Shown here in pieces: positions 21,746 through 33,117 of a stretch of DNA of 64,000 nt. The DNA lies in NCBI RefSeq assembly GCF_003478445.1, contig NZ_QUET01000021.1, positions 1 through 64,000 of the forward strand. Reading direction: 5' to 3'. The position numbers and the translations under genes were made by a program. Source of the DNA: Roseburia sp. AM59-24XD. Lineage in GTDB: Bacteria; Bacillota; Clostridia; Lachnospirales; Lachnospiraceae. Under the pieces are notes generated by a model that had not been told where the DNA came from, did no database searches, and saw only the letters and a list, made by a program, of their open reading frames with translations. Position 1 is the first letter of the stretch; each line of letters starts with the position of its first letter.

Positions 21746-22095
21746 ATGGCAAAAAGAGGTGGATTTCAGGCGGAATGCCGGGAAATATGAATAATCTGAT
21801 GAAGCAGGCACAGAGAATGCAGCGTCAGATGGAAGAGAGAACAAAGGAGATGGAAGAGAAGGAGTTCGAGGCATCTGCCGGCGGTGGAGTTGTTACCGTT
21901 AAGGTATCCGGCAAAAAGGAAGTGATTTCCGTAAAGCTTTCTGAGGAGGTTGTAGATCCGGACGATATCGAGACACTCGAGGATCTGATCGTGGCAGCAA
22001 CCAACGAGGCACTTCGTAAGATGGATGAGGAGAATACTCAGATGATGCAGCAGCTCACAGGTGGTCTTGGCGGACTCGGCGGCGGATTGTTTTAA
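21746..22095 (+). pseudogene. ybaB: YbaB/EbfC nucleoid-associated protein, single-base frameshift at residue ~7
   Basis: A small DNA-binding protein between dnaX and recR. The true start is ATG 21746 after AAAGGCAGG, giving MAKRGGF, but the frame then reads into an early stop. The conserved sequence (GGMPGNMNNLMKQAQRMQ) is in the next frame. One base is missing at about 21765 (TTTCCAGG read as TTTCAGG). The corrected product is 116 aa, the normal length, with the family core ASAGGGVVTVKVSGKKEV and VVAATNEAL intact. Starting internally at ATG 21775 would lose the ribosome site. Given how conserved the operon is, a sequencing deletion is favoured. Confidence 0.9.
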
Positions 22096-22171
22096 TTTGG
22101 ATTTCAGGACATGTGAATAACATAGGCAGAAGTACATGAAAGCATAGAAAACCGAAGGGAAAGTGACCAAA

Positions 22172-22768
22172 ATGGATGTATACAGCAGTCAGATTACGAC
22201 TCTTGTAGAACAATTATCGAGACTGCCGGGAATCGGTGCCAAGTCAGCACAACGTCTGGCATTTCATATACTCAATATGCCGGAGGATCAAGTGGCAAGT
22301 CTTTCTCAGGCGATGACAAATGCCAAGAAGAATGTACACTACTGTAAGGAGTGCTGTACATATACCGATCAGGAGCTGTGTCCGATCTGTGCCAGCGATC
22401 AGCGGAATCATCGTGTGATCATGGTAGTAGAGAATCCCAGAGATCTGGCAGCCTATGAGAAAACCGGCAAGTTTGACGGTGTTTATCATGTGTTGCATGG
22501 GGCAATCTCGCCGATGCTTGGAATCGGACCTGCCGATATCCGGCTGCGCGAGCTGATGGTGCGTCTGCAGAAGGACGTCGATGAGGTGATTGTTGCCACC
22601 AACAAGAATCTGGAAGGCGATGCCACGGCGACTTACATTAGTAAGCTGGTGAAACCGACCGGGATCAAGGTCAGCCGAATTGCAAGTGGCGTTCCGGTGG
22701 GCGGCGATTTAGAGTATATCGATGAGGTGACGCTTCTGCGGGCTCTGGAGGGAAGGACGGACATGTAA
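22172..22768 (+). CDS. recR: Recombination mediator protein RecR
   Basis: Acts with RecO/RecF to load RecA on gapped DNA. The helix-hairpin-helix start is LSRLPGIGAKSAQRLAFHIL. The zinc finger is CKECCTYTDQELCPIC and the Toprim domain is MVVENPRDLAAYEKTG. The product is 198 aa, the standard length. The ATG at 22172 follows AAGGGAA by 9 bases. It is the last gene of dnaX-ybaB-recR and converges with yyaC on the other strand. Confidence 0.95.
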   Translation: MDVYSSQITTLVEQLSRLPGIGAKSAQRLAFHILNMPEDQVASLSQAMTNAKKNVHYCKECCTYTDQELCPICASDQRNHRVIMVVENPRDLAAYEKTGKFDGVYHVLHGAISPMLGIGPADIRLRELMVRLQKDVDEVIVATNKNLEGDATATYISKLVKPTGIKVSRIASGVPVGGDLEYIDEVTLLRALEGRTDM

Positions 22769-23324
22769 TGCGTTCAGGATCCCCTGGTGTGATGAAGCCG
22801 GCAAGCTCGGCGACCGTCAGAAGCTTTGTTGTCTGCAGCGTCAGATGATTATTGCTTCCTGAGTGATTGACAATACCGGTGATGTGGATGTCGCCGGCGG
22901 CGGGAAGACTGCGGCTGACACCGATGCCGGGACGGAGACTGCCGGTACCGAGAGTGACGAAACCGATGTGCTCCGAAACACCAAGCGACGCATCGATCGC
23001 AATAATAAAAGGATCTGAATAGCGGTTATATATGGAAGAGAGAGTATCTGACAGATTACCGGCATGCACGGTATGACGCAGACTTCCGTATACAGCCGCT
23101 TTTTGTTTTTGGCTGCCGTTTCTGCGGTTTCCTGCTGACAGAACGGAGGAAAGCTGCTCGCCGATGATCGGTCCGAGACAATCTCCGGTCGCACGGTCTG
23201 AGCCGATACATAGAAAGACGATCGGGCGGTCATGAACCTGAGCGATCATTTGAGAAAGAGCACTGCAGAATTTGTTCTGGCTCTTTGCGGCAGCAGGTGT
23301 AAAATAAAGTGTTGTATTTGTCAT
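22671..23324 (-). CDS. yyaC: Spore protease YyaC family protein, probable 3' frameshift
   Basis: A HybD/GPR-fold protein of the sporulation-linked YyaC family, diagnosed by CIGSDRATGDCLGPIIGE and AIDASLGVSEHIGFVTLG. It starts at 23324 (ATG) with GGAGA 10 bases upstream; a longer frame from 23450 lacks a site. As read, the frame overruns about 98 bases into the antisense of recR. Adding one G in the GGGG run near 22783 would give a stop at 22774, making 183 aa and a clean convergent end after recR. That is my preferred reading but is not proved. It supports a spore-forming Clostridia host. Confidence 0.8.
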   Translation of the reverse strand: MTNTTLYFTPAAAKSQNKFCSALSQMIAQVHDRPIVFLCIGSDRATGDCLGPIIGEQLSSVLSAGNRRNGSQKQKAAVYGSLRHTVHAGNLSDTLSSIYNRYSDPFIIAIDASLGVSEHIGFVTLGTGSLRPGIGVSRSLPAAGDIHITGIVNHSGSNNHLTLQTTKLLTVAELAGFITPGDPERITCPSFPPEPAEASPHRYTLNRRPPERHLQFG

Positions 23325-23555
23325 AGTAATTGTTTCTCCATATATTTGATTTGCGTTGATTGTTATAAGTATGCCCGGCAGAGGAAAAACTAAACCTCCA
23401 TTTTTCGAATGGCATGTCGAAATGTTTCCTGTGATATCCGAAAACGGCACATTGCTTCGACAGAAAACATCACCGGCAAAGTGCTATAGTTACAACTGAA
23501 AATTCCGTAATCAGAACGGATGAAAATCAGGGAAAACGTAGTGAGGTGTAAGGTG

Positions 23556-24857
23556 ATGGAGGAGACAACAAACGGTGCAAAAGAAGAAAAAAATATTTAC
23601 GAATACAATAAATACCCGAAAAATGTCCGCCAGATAGGTGTCCCACTTCCGGGACAGAAGATATATCTGGAGGACTATGTGATCACTTATCTGAAGCAAT
23701 GCTTTGTCCATGCGCAGGAGCCGGTGGTTGTTCTTCTGCTAGGAAAGTATGGGGAACAGGAAGCAAAGGAAGCAGTCTTTCTGTATGGAGCGATGGCTCT
23801 TGAAGAGGAGAAAATTCTGGAAAAGGGCGGTATCGAACAAGAAACCTGGGATCAGGTGCACCAGAGCATTGCTGAAAATTTTCCGGAGGCGCAGGTGCTC
23901 GGATGGGCGTGCGGAGTTCCGATGTGGAGCAGTAATGTGGACAGTCAGGTGCGCCGTCTCCAGAAAAAGGAATTTGCCAGAGAGAACAGGACTTTATTCT
24001 TGTGGGATTTAAGCGAGAAGGAAGAAAAAATCTTTCTGTGGCAGAGGAGCATGCTAAAGGAAATGTCCGGCTATTATGTGTATTTCGAAAAAAATCCGCA
24101 GATGCAGAATTTTATGCTTGACAGCACAGAACCGGAGAGTATCGACGGAGACTATAAGGATACCGTAACGGTATCGATGCGTCATGTGATAGAGGAAAAG
24201 GAGGAGCACAAGAAGAACATGCAGCTTCTGGCATACTGCGGAGCGGTGGCGGCCGGAATCGCCCTGCTGTTCGGTGTACATACGATGTTGGACAGCACGG
24301 CACGGATCCGGAAAATGGAACAGACAGTAGATACGCTGACCGAATACGTCGGAAAGCAGCAGGAGGATGTGGCCGCCATGTCGAGACAGGCGCAGAATAC
24401 CGAGGACACTGTGAAGGAGATTCCGAGACAGAGTGCTGAATCGGTACAGACGACGGACGCATCATCGCGGAGAAAAACAACGGAGCAGGCTGGTGAAGCT
24501 GTACAACAGGGAGACGAGAATGCAGGGACAGCGCAAAGCGGTGCGGACAAGCAGGATAAGGAAGAAATTGATACAAAGACGAGTCCTGAAAATGGGACAG
24601 ATCAAAAGCCGACCGGAGCAGGAAAAAGTGCGGCAGGGACAGAAAGCAAGCAGTCAGCCGGCAGCCGTGCAAAGAAAACAAGCATCGGAAGCGGGACGCA
24701 GAGCTACATTGTGCGAAAGGGCGATACGCTATCGCAGATCGTCTGGCGGCAGTACCATGATCTTTCCTATGAGAAAAAGATCAAAAAGGCAAACGGTCTG
24801 AAGGATGCCGATGCAATTTATGAGGGGCAGTGCATCGTTCTTCCGGATTATAAATAA
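23556..24857 (+). CDS. Membrane protein with C-terminal LysM domain and possible degenerate MPN/JAB-like N-domain
   Basis: A 433-aa protein. The N-terminal ~150 residues are soluble and, in spacing (VVLLLGKYGEQE, then a Trp-x2-V helix, then AQVLGWACGVPMWSSNVD), resemble an MPN/JAB fold without its metal-binding histidines; this is my inference only. One membrane helix (LLAYCGAVAAGIALLFGV) follows at about residues 227-245. A long Ser/Thr/Gln/Lys-rich linker leads to a LysM domain (YIVRKGDTLSQIVWRQYHD) that should bind peptidoglycan outside the cell. The start at 23556 has GAGGTG 7 bases upstream; ATG 23520 does not. It is divergent from yyaC. Confidence 0.75.
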   Translation: MEETTNGAKEEKNIYEYNKYPKNVRQIGVPLPGQKIYLEDYVITYLKQCFVHAQEPVVVLLLGKYGEQEAKEAVFLYGAMALEEEKILEKGGIEQETWDQVHQSIAENFPEAQVLGWACGVPMWSSNVDSQVRRLQKKEFARENRTLFLWDLSEKEEKIFLWQRSMLKEMSGYYVYFEKNPQMQNFMLDSTEPESIDGDYKDTVTVSMRHVIEEKEEHKKNMQLLAYCGAVAAGIALLFGVHTMLDSTARIRKMEQTVDTLTEYVGKQQEDVAAMSRQAQNTEDTVKEIPRQSAESVQTTDASSRRKTTEQAGEAVQQGDENAGTAQSGADKQDKEEIDTKTSPENGTDQKPTGAGKSAAGTESKQSAGSRAKKTSIGSGTQSYIVRKGDTLSQIVWRQYHDLSYEKKIKKANGLKDADAIYEGQCIVLPDYK

Positions 24858-24892
24858 AATGTCCGGGGAGAGTGCAGAAAATAAAACGGGTG

Positions 24893-24921
24893 TTGTATAT
24901 TCGACGAAAGTTATGTAAAAT
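24893..24921 (+). promoter_or_regulatory. Promoter for the DUF5711 gene
   Basis: TTGTAT, a 17-base spacer and TAAAAT. A 12-bp hairpin begins directly at the -10 element (see next entry). Confidence 0.4.
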
Positions 24922-24951
24922 AAGTGGTAGTCCAAGTGGCTATCACTTATT
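24919..24951 (+). other. Leader hairpin before the DUF5711 gene
   Basis: AATAAGTGGTAG (24919-24930) pairs with CTATCACTTATT (24940-24951) with one G-T pair. Only a short T run follows, so it could be a weak terminator of the LysM gene or an mRNA-stabilising 5' structure. Confidence 0.45.
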
Positions 24952-24969
24952 TTAGATTGGAGCAAAACT

Positions 24970-26133
24970 ATGTCTGATGAAATGAATCCGGCAGAGGCAA
25001 AGGTTTCCCTGTGGCATAACAGAATGTTCATTGTGATCTGTCTTGCCAGCGTTGTTGTGGCAGTGGGAATCTTTATTCTTCTGATCAACGGATATATCAA
25101 TAAGCAATATACAGAATATGAAGTCCTGAAGGAGACGCAGAGACAGGACGCGGGGACGGAGCGCTATATCAATAATGATGACTCGCTGATCAAGTACAGC
25201 AAGGACGGAATCTCAGGTGTGGATATGGAAGGGAAAACACTCTGGACCGGAAGTTACGAAATGAGTAACCCATCAGTTGTGATCAGAGGCGAATATATCC
25301 TTGTGGCAGATATTGGTGGCAAGGATGCGGTGATCTACAATGGCAAGCATGAAGCAACAGAGCTGTCGGTAGATTATGAGATCAAGCAGGCGGATGTATC
25401 GAAGCAGGGACTCGCAGCACTTTTGTTGGAGGACAGTTCCTCGGATATGATCAATATTTACAATCCCTACGATGTCTCCTCAAAGCTGCTTGTGAAGATT
25501 CCGACCAATGTGGATGACGGTTATCCGGTCTGCATGGCGATCTCGCCGGACGGTACGAGCGTGGTTGCTTCCTATATCTGTGTCGTGAACGGGACGGCAG
25601 AGAGCCGCGTTGTATTTTATAACTTCTCGGATGTCGGAAAAAATTCCGACTGCATTGTCGGAGCGAAGAATTATCAGAAATCGCTTGTGACGGATGTACA
25701 TTTTCTGTCGGACGATCAGGTGGTTCTTTTTGCGGACAGCGGCTTTTATATCTGGAAAGGAATGAAGCAGCCCAAGCAGATCGTCCGGAAAAAGGTGCGA
25801 AAGAATATCAAGAGTGTTTTCTATAATAAGAGCGCGATCGGGCTGGTGTTGGATACGGGCAGTAAGAAAACTCCGTATCATATGGACATTTACAATACCA
25901 AAGGAAATAAGACTTCATCGTTTGATTTCGCAAACGATTATAATGATATTCAGCTTGATGGGAATGAGATCCTGTTTTATTCCGCAAAGGAATGCGGGGT
26001 GTTCCGGCTGAATGGTGTGCTGAGATTTCATGCATCGGTGGAAGAAGGCGTTGATTATTTCTTCCGCGGCAATGGCAGGAATCATTATTACCTGTTTAAT
26101 GACAGCACGATTCAGGAGATCAAGTTGAAATAA
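24970..26133 (+). CDS. DUF5711-family membrane-anchored protein
   Basis: A 387-aa protein with one N-terminal membrane helix (FIVICLASVVVAVGIFILLING, about residues 18-38). Outside it, repeated short beta-strand units (SLIKYSKDGISGVDMEGKTL, IYNGKHEATELSV and similar) suggest a beta-propeller of the DUF5711 type. No catalytic motif is visible. It lies between the LysM gene and the ribosomal str operon, each with its own promoter, so context says little. Function unknown. Confidence 0.75.
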   Translation: MSDEMNPAEAKVSLWHNRMFIVICLASVVVAVGIFILLINGYINKQYTEYEVLKETQRQDAGTERYINNDDSLIKYSKDGISGVDMEGKTLWTGSYEMSNPSVVIRGEYILVADIGGKDAVIYNGKHEATELSVDYEIKQADVSKQGLAALLLEDSSSDMINIYNPYDVSSKLLVKIPTNVDDGYPVCMAISPDGTSVVASYICVVNGTAESRVVFYNFSDVGKNSDCIVGAKNYQKSLVTDVHFLSDDQVVLFADSGFYIWKGMKQPKQIVRKKVRKNIKSVFYNKSAIGLVLDTGSKKTPYHMDIYNTKGNKTSSFDFANDYNDIQLDGNEILFYSAKECGVFRLNGVLRFHASVEEGVDYFFRGNGRNHYYLFNDSTIQEIKLK

Positions 26134-26219
26134 ATGATCTGATGATACATGCAACAGACTTCTCCGATTTCTATGTTTGTGACTTCTCTCAGAAATTACA
26201 AAAATAGCCGGAAAAGTGC

Positions 26220-26248
26220 TTGACAAACCCTTCCGGTGGGCATATACT
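26220..26248 (+). promoter_or_regulatory. Promoter of the rpsL-rpsG-fusA operon
   Basis: TTGACA, a 17-base spacer and TATACT, 67 bases ahead of rpsL. The leader contains an imperfect stem (AAGTGCG...CGCGTACTT) followed by six T residues at about 26253-26279, which could act as an early terminator. Confidence 0.7.
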
Positions 26249-26315
26249 GAACAAGTGCGTGTTTTTCGCGTACTTTTTTGCGTATTTTTATTATGATCAC
26301 AGGAGGTGAAAATTA

Positions 26316-26729
26316 ATGCCAACATTTAACCAGTTAGTAAGAAAGGGAAGAAAGGTTTCTTCAAAGAAGTCTAATTCTCCTGCACTTCAGTACACCTACA
26401 ACTCTCTGAACAAGAAGACGGTAGCTCAGAGTTCTCCACAGAAGAGAGGTGTTTGTACTGCAGTTCGTACTGCTACACCTAAGAAGCCTAACTCAGCTCT
26501 TAGAAAGACCGCCAGAGTTCGTCTCTCAAACGGTATCGAGGTTACAACTTATATTCCGGGTGAGGGTCATAACCTTCAGGAGCATAGTGTCGTACTCATC
26601 CGTGGCGGAAGAGTAAAGGATTTGCCAGGTACCAGATATCATATTATCCGTGGTACACTCGATACAGCCGGTGTTGCAAACAGAAAGCAGGGCCGTTCTA
26701 AGTATGGAGCAAAGAGACCTAAGAAGTAA
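26316..26729 (+). CDS. rpsL: 30S ribosomal protein S12
   Basis: Decoding-centre protein of the small subunit and the classical streptomycin-resistance target. The family core [20 protein letters not shown] is present, with both lysines at the usual resistance positions (KPNS and the RVKDLPG region) in their wild-type state. Length is 137 aa, slightly longer than E. coli (124) because of the Firmicutes-type loop. It has an AGGAGGTG ribosome site and strong codon bias. First gene of the str operon; rpoB/rpoC are not immediately upstream here. Confidence 0.97.
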   Translation: MPTFNQLVRKGRKVSSKKSNSPALQYTYNSLNKKTVAQSSPQKRGVCTAVRTATPKKPNSALRKTARVRLSNGIEVTTYIPGEGHNLQEHSVVLIRGGRVKDLPGTRYHIIRGTLDTAGVANRKQGRSKYGAKRPKK

Positions 26730-26833
26730 TCATTCACTAATTTGGGGATGTGCCGGATTAATTTTTACTGATTAACCTGGTGCGGACACAGAAATTCGTG
26801 AGTACCGATGAATTAATGATGGCAATACGCTGA

Positions 26834-27355
<522 letters not shown>

Positions 27356-27378
27356 GATCATAGAGGAGGTAAACGACC

Positions 27379-29496
<2,118 letters not shown>

Positions 29497-29543
29497 TAAT
29501 TAGAAAATGTTATTAAAAATGTGTCTCATAGTATAAAAAGCAC

Positions 29544-29572
29544 TTGAAAATTCCTTGAAAGTGCAATATAAT
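29544..29572 (+). promoter_or_regulatory. Promoter of tuf
   Basis: TTGAAA, a 17-base spacer and TATAAT, giving tuf its own transcript in addition to read-through from fusA. Confidence 0.7.
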
Positions 29573-29645
29573 AATGCCCATAGCGTGAAATTTGTCCGTG
29601 ATGGGCAGACTATGAGTCGTATGAATTTAAGGAGGATAATTAAAA

Positions 29646-30833
29646 ATGGCTAAAGAAAAGTTTGAAAGAACCAAACCCCATTGTAACATTGGTACCATCG
29701 GTCACGTAGATCATGGTAAAACAACACTTACTGCTGCTATCACAAAGGTACTTGCTGCAAGAGTTCCAGGTAACGCAGCTGAGAACTTTGAAGATATCGA
29801 TAAGGCTCCAGAGGAGAGAGAGCGTGGTATCACAATCTCTACTGCTCACGTTGAGTATCAGACAGAGAAGAGACATTACGCACACGTTGACTGCCCAGGT
29901 CATGCTGATTATGTAAAGAACATGATCACCGGTGCTGCCCAGATGGATGGTGCTATCCTCGTAGTAGCTGCTACTGATGGTGTTATGGCTCAGACAAAGG
30001 AGCATATCCTTCTGTCCCGTCAGGTAAACGTACCTTATATCGTAGTATTCCTTAACAAGTGTGATATGGTTGACGATGAGGAGCTGATCGAGCTCGTAGA
30101 GATGGAAGTAACTGAGGCACTTGAGGAGTATGGTTTCGAAGGCTGCCCAATCATCAAGGGTTCTGCTCTTAAGGCTCTTGAGGATCCAAACGGTGAGTGG
30201 GGCGACAAGATCATGGAGCTCATGGATGCAGTTGATGAGTTCATTCCAGATCCAGAGCGTGCTACAGATAAGCCATTCCTGATGCCTATCGAGGATATCT
30301 TCACAATTACCGGTCGTGGTACTGTTGCAACCGGTAGAGTAGAGCGTGGTGTTCTCCACCTCAACGAGGAAGTTGAGATCGTCGGTGTTAAGGAAGAGGT
30401 TCAGAAGACTACTGTAACTGGTATCGAGATGTTCCGTAAGCTTCTTGATGAGGCTCAGGCTGGTGATAACATTGGTGCTCTTCTTCGTGGTATCAAGAGA
30501 GAGGACATCGAGAGAGGTCAGGTACTTGTAGCTCCTGGTACAACTACTTGCCACAAGAAGTTCACAGCTCAGGTTTACGTACTGAAGAAAGAGGAGGGTG
30601 GTCGTCATACTCCTTTCATCAATAACTATCGTCCACAGTTCTACTTCAGAACAACTGACGTAACAGGTGTATGTAACCTTCCTGATGGTGTTGAGATGTG
30701 TATGCCAGGCGATAACGTAGAGCTTACTGTAGAGCTCATTCACCCAATCGCTATGGAGCAGGGTCTTAACTTCGCTATCCGTGAAGGTGGACGTACAGTA
30801 GGATCTGGAAAGGTTGCTACAATCATCGAGTAA
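29646..30833 (+). CDS. tuf: Elongation factor Tu
   Basis: Carries aminoacyl-tRNA to the ribosome. G1 is GHVDHGKTT, with [15 protein letters not shown] and [10 protein letters not shown]. The C-terminal domain ends in the family signature [14 protein letters not shown]. Length is 395 aa. The gene is complete and in frame, but its last ~48 bases are also the attachment site of a mobile element: the codons after 30808 were supplied by the incoming element (GGA instead of the original GGT), leaving the protein unchanged. Its native terminator is now at 48954, and a terminator inside the element (30891) replaces it. Confidence 0.97.
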   Translation: MAKEKFERTKPHCNIGTIGHVDHGKTTLTAAITKVLAARVPGNAAENFEDIDKAPEERERGITISTAHVEYQTEKRHYAHVDCPGHADYVKNMITGAAQMDGAILVVAATDGVMAQTKEHILLSRQVNVPYIVVFLNKCDMVDDEELIELVEMEVTEALEEYGFEGCPIIKGSALKALEDPNGEWGDKIMELMDAVDEFIPDPERATDKPFLMPIEDIFTITGRGTVATGRVERGVLHLNEEVEIVGVKEEVQKTTVTGIEMFRKLLDEAQAGDNIGALLRGIKREDIERGQVLVAPGTTTCHKKFTAQVYVLKKEEGGRHTPFINNYRPQFYFRTTDVTGVCNLPDGVEMCMPGDNVELTVELIHPIAMEQGLNFAIREGGRTVGSGKVATIIE

Positions 30834-30834
30834 T
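30786..30834 (+). repeat. att copy 1: element 1 left junction within the tuf 3' end
   Basis: 49 bases identical to 40691-40739 and differing at one base from 48874-48922. The preceding codon is GAA here but GAG in the other two copies, so identity begins at 30786. It ends one base past the tuf stop codon. Confidence 0.92.
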
Positions 30835-30890
30835 ACAATCTGAATATAGATTTGTTATCGTAAGATAACGTTGTGTCCAAACGTAAGATA

Positions 30891-30919
30891 CCCGTAGAAC
30901 TTCGGTTCTACGGGTTTTT
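30891..30919 (+). terminator. Terminator now serving tuf, carried by element 1
   Basis: CCCGTAGAAC and GTTCTACGGG pair perfectly around TTCG, followed by TTTTT. The rest of the 266-base gap 30834-31099 holds a second stem (ACGGTTG...CAACCGT near 30974-31006) and the TGATAACA repeats. Confidence 0.85.
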
Positions 30920-31019
30920 CAGTTGCCTGGAAATATATAAAAGGGCGGAAAAGAATAACGAACAGCGTAGAAAAACGGTTGCCGGGAGAGTATCCTGACA
31001 ACCGTTTGTGATAATAGAA

Positions 31020-31057
31020 TGATAACAAAATATGAAATTTTCACCAATTTGATAACA
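31020..31057 (+). repeat. Left pair of TGATAACA repeats, putative integrase arm sites of element 1
   Basis: TGATAACA at 31020-31027 and again at 31050-31057, 30 bases apart in the same orientation, about 190 bases inside att copy 1. The same octamer is doubled at the other end of the element. Confidence 0.5.
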
Positions 31058-31099
31058 GATACAGTGGATTTGTTCATATATCACAGATATGGGTGTGGA

Positions 31100-31633
31100 T
31101 TAAGTCAGATCATATGTCTTAATGTCATTACCATCTGTGCCCTTCTTAACAATAGTGTGACACCCTATCGTTGTTCCCATAGCACGCAATTTCCATTCTT
31201 CCTGGGTAGCGTTTAGCTTATCCAGTTCTTTCTGTCTTTTATCTTCATCTTCGATAGCTAATATCTCAGCTTTTTCCTTTTCATAGACATTTTTAAATTG
31301 ACACCATTTCCTGAAAAAGTCCTGCATTGTAGGATTTTCGAATGTCAGTGCAACCTTCTGCTCAGGTGTTTCAGCAAGTGAGAGGTTCACCGAATCATCA
31401 ATAGAAAACAACAGAGAGAGTACATCTCCGACTGTTTCAATATTAAAATCCAGAAAAACACTTACATTTAATCCCAGTGCAGTTGCAATCTTTTCTAACT
31501 GATCCGGTTTCGGATTCCGGATTCCCAGTTCATATTTTCTGATTGTTCCTACGTTAATGCCGGACAGCTCGGCTAACTGTATCTGACTGTATCCTCTAAA
31601 TTCCCGGAATGCCCGGATTTTTTTGCCAACCAT
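31100..31633 (-). CDS. XRE-family (cI-like) repressor of element 1
   Basis: A 177-aa regulator. Residues 1-60 are a helix-turn-helix of the XRE/Cro type (IRAFREFRGYSQIQLAELSGINVGTIRKYE). The rest is a helical, probably oligomerising region with no peptidase motif, so no LexA-type self-cleavage is evident. It is divergent from the excisionase-integrase pair, and three copies of a CAC-AAAA-GTG palindrome lie between them, one over each promoter. It is therefore the likely repressor of element excision. That role is inferred from layout. Confidence 0.85.
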   Translation of the reverse strand: MVGKKIRAFREFRGYSQIQLAELSGINVGTIRKYELGIRNPKPDQLEKIATALGLNVSVFLDFNIETVGDVLSLLFSIDDSVNLSLAETPEQKVALTFENPTMQDFFRKWCQFKNVYEKEKAEILAIEDEDKRQKELDKLNATQEEWKLRAMGTTIGCHTIVKKGTDGNDIKTYDLT

Positions 31634-31672
31634 AATGCTGCCTCCTTAATAATATTTGTGCTTCTATTCTAG

Positions 31673-31682
31673 CACAAAAGTG
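31673..31682. promoter_or_regulatory. Operator O1 (repressor promoter side)
   Basis: CACAAAAGTG, the core shared with O2 and O3, placed just upstream of a TAGAAT-like -10 on the minus strand for the XRE gene, consistent with autoregulation. Confidence 0.5.
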
Positions 31683-31767
31683 AATGATACAAAAGAGTGA
31701 GATTTAACAAATTGCCGATACGCAAGCAATAGGTATGGAATGGAAAAAATAAATTCGCAAATGTTTA

Positions 31768-31796
31768 TTGACAAATTCACAAAAGTGAATTATTAT
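31768..31796 (+). promoter_or_regulatory. xis-int promoter with operator O2 filling its spacer
   Basis: TTGACA (31768-31773), 17 bases, TATTAT (31791-31796). The spacer contains the perfect palindrome ATTCAC-AAAA-GTGAAT at 31775-31790, so a bound repressor would sit between -35 and -10. Confidence 0.7.
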
Positions 31797-31812
31797 AAGA
31801 GAACAACGAAAG

Positions 31813-31828
31813 AGTCACAAAAGTGACT
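31813..31828. promoter_or_regulatory. Operator O3
   Basis: Perfect palindrome AGTCAC-AAAA-GTGACT between the xis-int promoter and the xis ribosome site. Its centre is 38 bases from the O2 centre, between three and four helical turns. Confidence 0.6.
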
Positions 31829-31843
31829 GGAAAGGAGGACGCT

Positions 31844-32035
31844 ATGAGAACTAATTATATGATGACTGTTGATGATGTCATGGAAGAATTAGGCGTGAAA
31901 CGCAGTAAAGCATATTCCATTCTGAAGCAGCTTAATGATGAACTGGCAAAGGAAGGATATGTGGCAGTTCGTGGAAAGATTCCACGTCCCTACTGGGAAA
32001 CAAAATTTTATGGATGCTCTCAGAGAGCAGTGTGA
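31844..32035 (+). CDS. xis: Excisionase-like winged-helix protein
   Basis: A 63-aa DNA-binding protein starting at ATG 31844 after AAAGGAGG. The segment MTVDDVMEELGVKRSKAYSI is a MerR/Xis-type helix-turn-helix, and the basic stretch RGKIPRPY follows. It lies 12 bases before the integrase and shares its promoter, the usual xis-int arrangement. It probably bends DNA at the arm sites to favour excision. An alternative is a small regulator of the integrase. Confidence 0.8.
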   Translation: MRTNYMMTVDDVMEELGVKRSKAYSILKQLNDELAKEGYVAVRGKIPRPYWETKFYGCSQRAV

Positions 32036-32047
32036 AGGAGGTTTTAG

Positions 32048-33100
32048 ATGTCAGCTTACAAGGACAAAACACAGGGAACCTGGTATGTGAGCTTCCGCTA
32101 TATTGACTGGACAGGTAAGAAAACGCAGAAGCTGAAAAGAGGGTTCAAGACAAAGAAAGAAGCATTGAATTATGAAAAGGAATTCATAAGAAAGACTGCA
32201 GCGGATATGAAAATGGAGATGAACAGTTTTATTCAAGTCTATTTTGAAGATAAAAAGAATGAACTGAAAGAAAATTCAATCCGTAACAAGCAGCACATGA
32301 TGAACAAGCACATTGTTCCGTATTTTGGAACAAGAAAAATGAATGAGATCACACCGGCAGAGATTATCCAGTGGCAGAACACCATTCAGGAAAAAGGTTA
32401 CAGCAAGACTTATGAGCGTATGATTCAGAATCAGTTAAATGCACTGTTTAATCATGCACAGAAAATTTACAATCTGAAGGAAAATCCATGTAAGAAAGTA
32501 AAAAAGATGGGGAAATCGGATGCTAATAAGCTGGAATTTTGGACGAAAGCAGAATATGACAGCTTTATCGCCGGGATTGAGCCGGGGAGTGAAGATTATC
32601 TGATATTTGAAATTCTGTTCTGGACAGGAATCAGGGAAGGAGAGCTTCTGGCATTGAGTCTTTCGGACTTTGATATGAGCGGAAATCTCCTGCATATCAA
32701 TAAAACTTATAACCGGATCAGGAAGAGAGATGCGATTGATACACCAAAAACAGAGAATTCGGTCCGTACTATTGATATTCCCAATTTTCTTAAGGAAGAG
32801 GTACAGGAGTATGCAAAGAAGTATTATGGATTTCCGGAAACTCAGCGGTTGTTCCCAATTGTGGCGAGAACACTGCAGAAACGTCTTAAGAAATATGAAG
32901 CACTGACCGGTGTAAAACCAATCAGAGTGCACGATATCCGGCATAGCCATGTGGCATATTTGATTTATCAGGGCGTAGAGCCATTGATTATCAAGGAGAG
33001 ACTGGGACACAAAGATATTCAGATGACATTGAACACTTATGGGCATCTGTACCCATCACAGCAGAAAAAAGTAGCAGAGATGCTGGACAACAAACGTTAA
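32048..33100 (+). CDS. int: Tyrosine recombinase (integrase) of element 1
   Basis: A 350-aa phage-type integrase. The N-terminal ~50 residues (GTWYVSFRYIDWTGKKTQKL) form the arm-type DNA-binding beta-sheet. A SAM-like core-binding domain (about residues 55-150) comes next. The catalytic domain shows the Arg in TGIREGELLAL, HDIRHSHVAYL and the second His and Tyr in LGHKDIQMTLNTYGHLYP. It should cut within the 23-bp crossover window of the tuf att core. It is the only integrase in the two elements and might act on both core sites. Confidence 0.93.
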   Translation: MSAYKDKTQGTWYVSFRYIDWTGKKTQKLKRGFKTKKEALNYEKEFIRKTAADMKMEMNSFIQVYFEDKKNELKENSIRNKQHMMNKHIVPYFGTRKMNEITPAEIIQWQNTIQEKGYSKTYERMIQNQLNALFNHAQKIYNLKENPCKKVKKMGKSDANKLEFWTKAEYDSFIAGIEPGSEDYLIFEILFWTGIREGELLALSLSDFDMSGNLLHINKTYNRIRKRDAIDTPKTENSVRTIDIPNFLKEEVQEYAKKYYGFPETQRLFPIVARTLQKRLKKYEALTGVKPIRVHDIRHSHVAYLIYQGVEPLIIKERLGHKDIQMTLNTYGHLYPSQQKKVAEMLDNKR

Positions 33101-33117
33101 TACGGAGGAAGAAGCAA

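Noticed and set aside
22671..22773. A true yyaC-recR overlap of about 98 bases
   Set aside because: The YyaC sequence becomes unlike its family exactly after a G run; one added base gives a clean stop at 22774, consistent with the other -1 errors.
26253..26279. A ribosomal-protein leader riboregulator before rpsL
   Set aside because: The stem is imperfect and short and matches no leader family I know; noted only within the promoter entry.
29640..30743. A 367-codon open frame antisense to tuf
   Set aside because: It arises from the strong codon bias of tuf, which depletes reverse-strand stops; no ribosome site and no plausible protein features.
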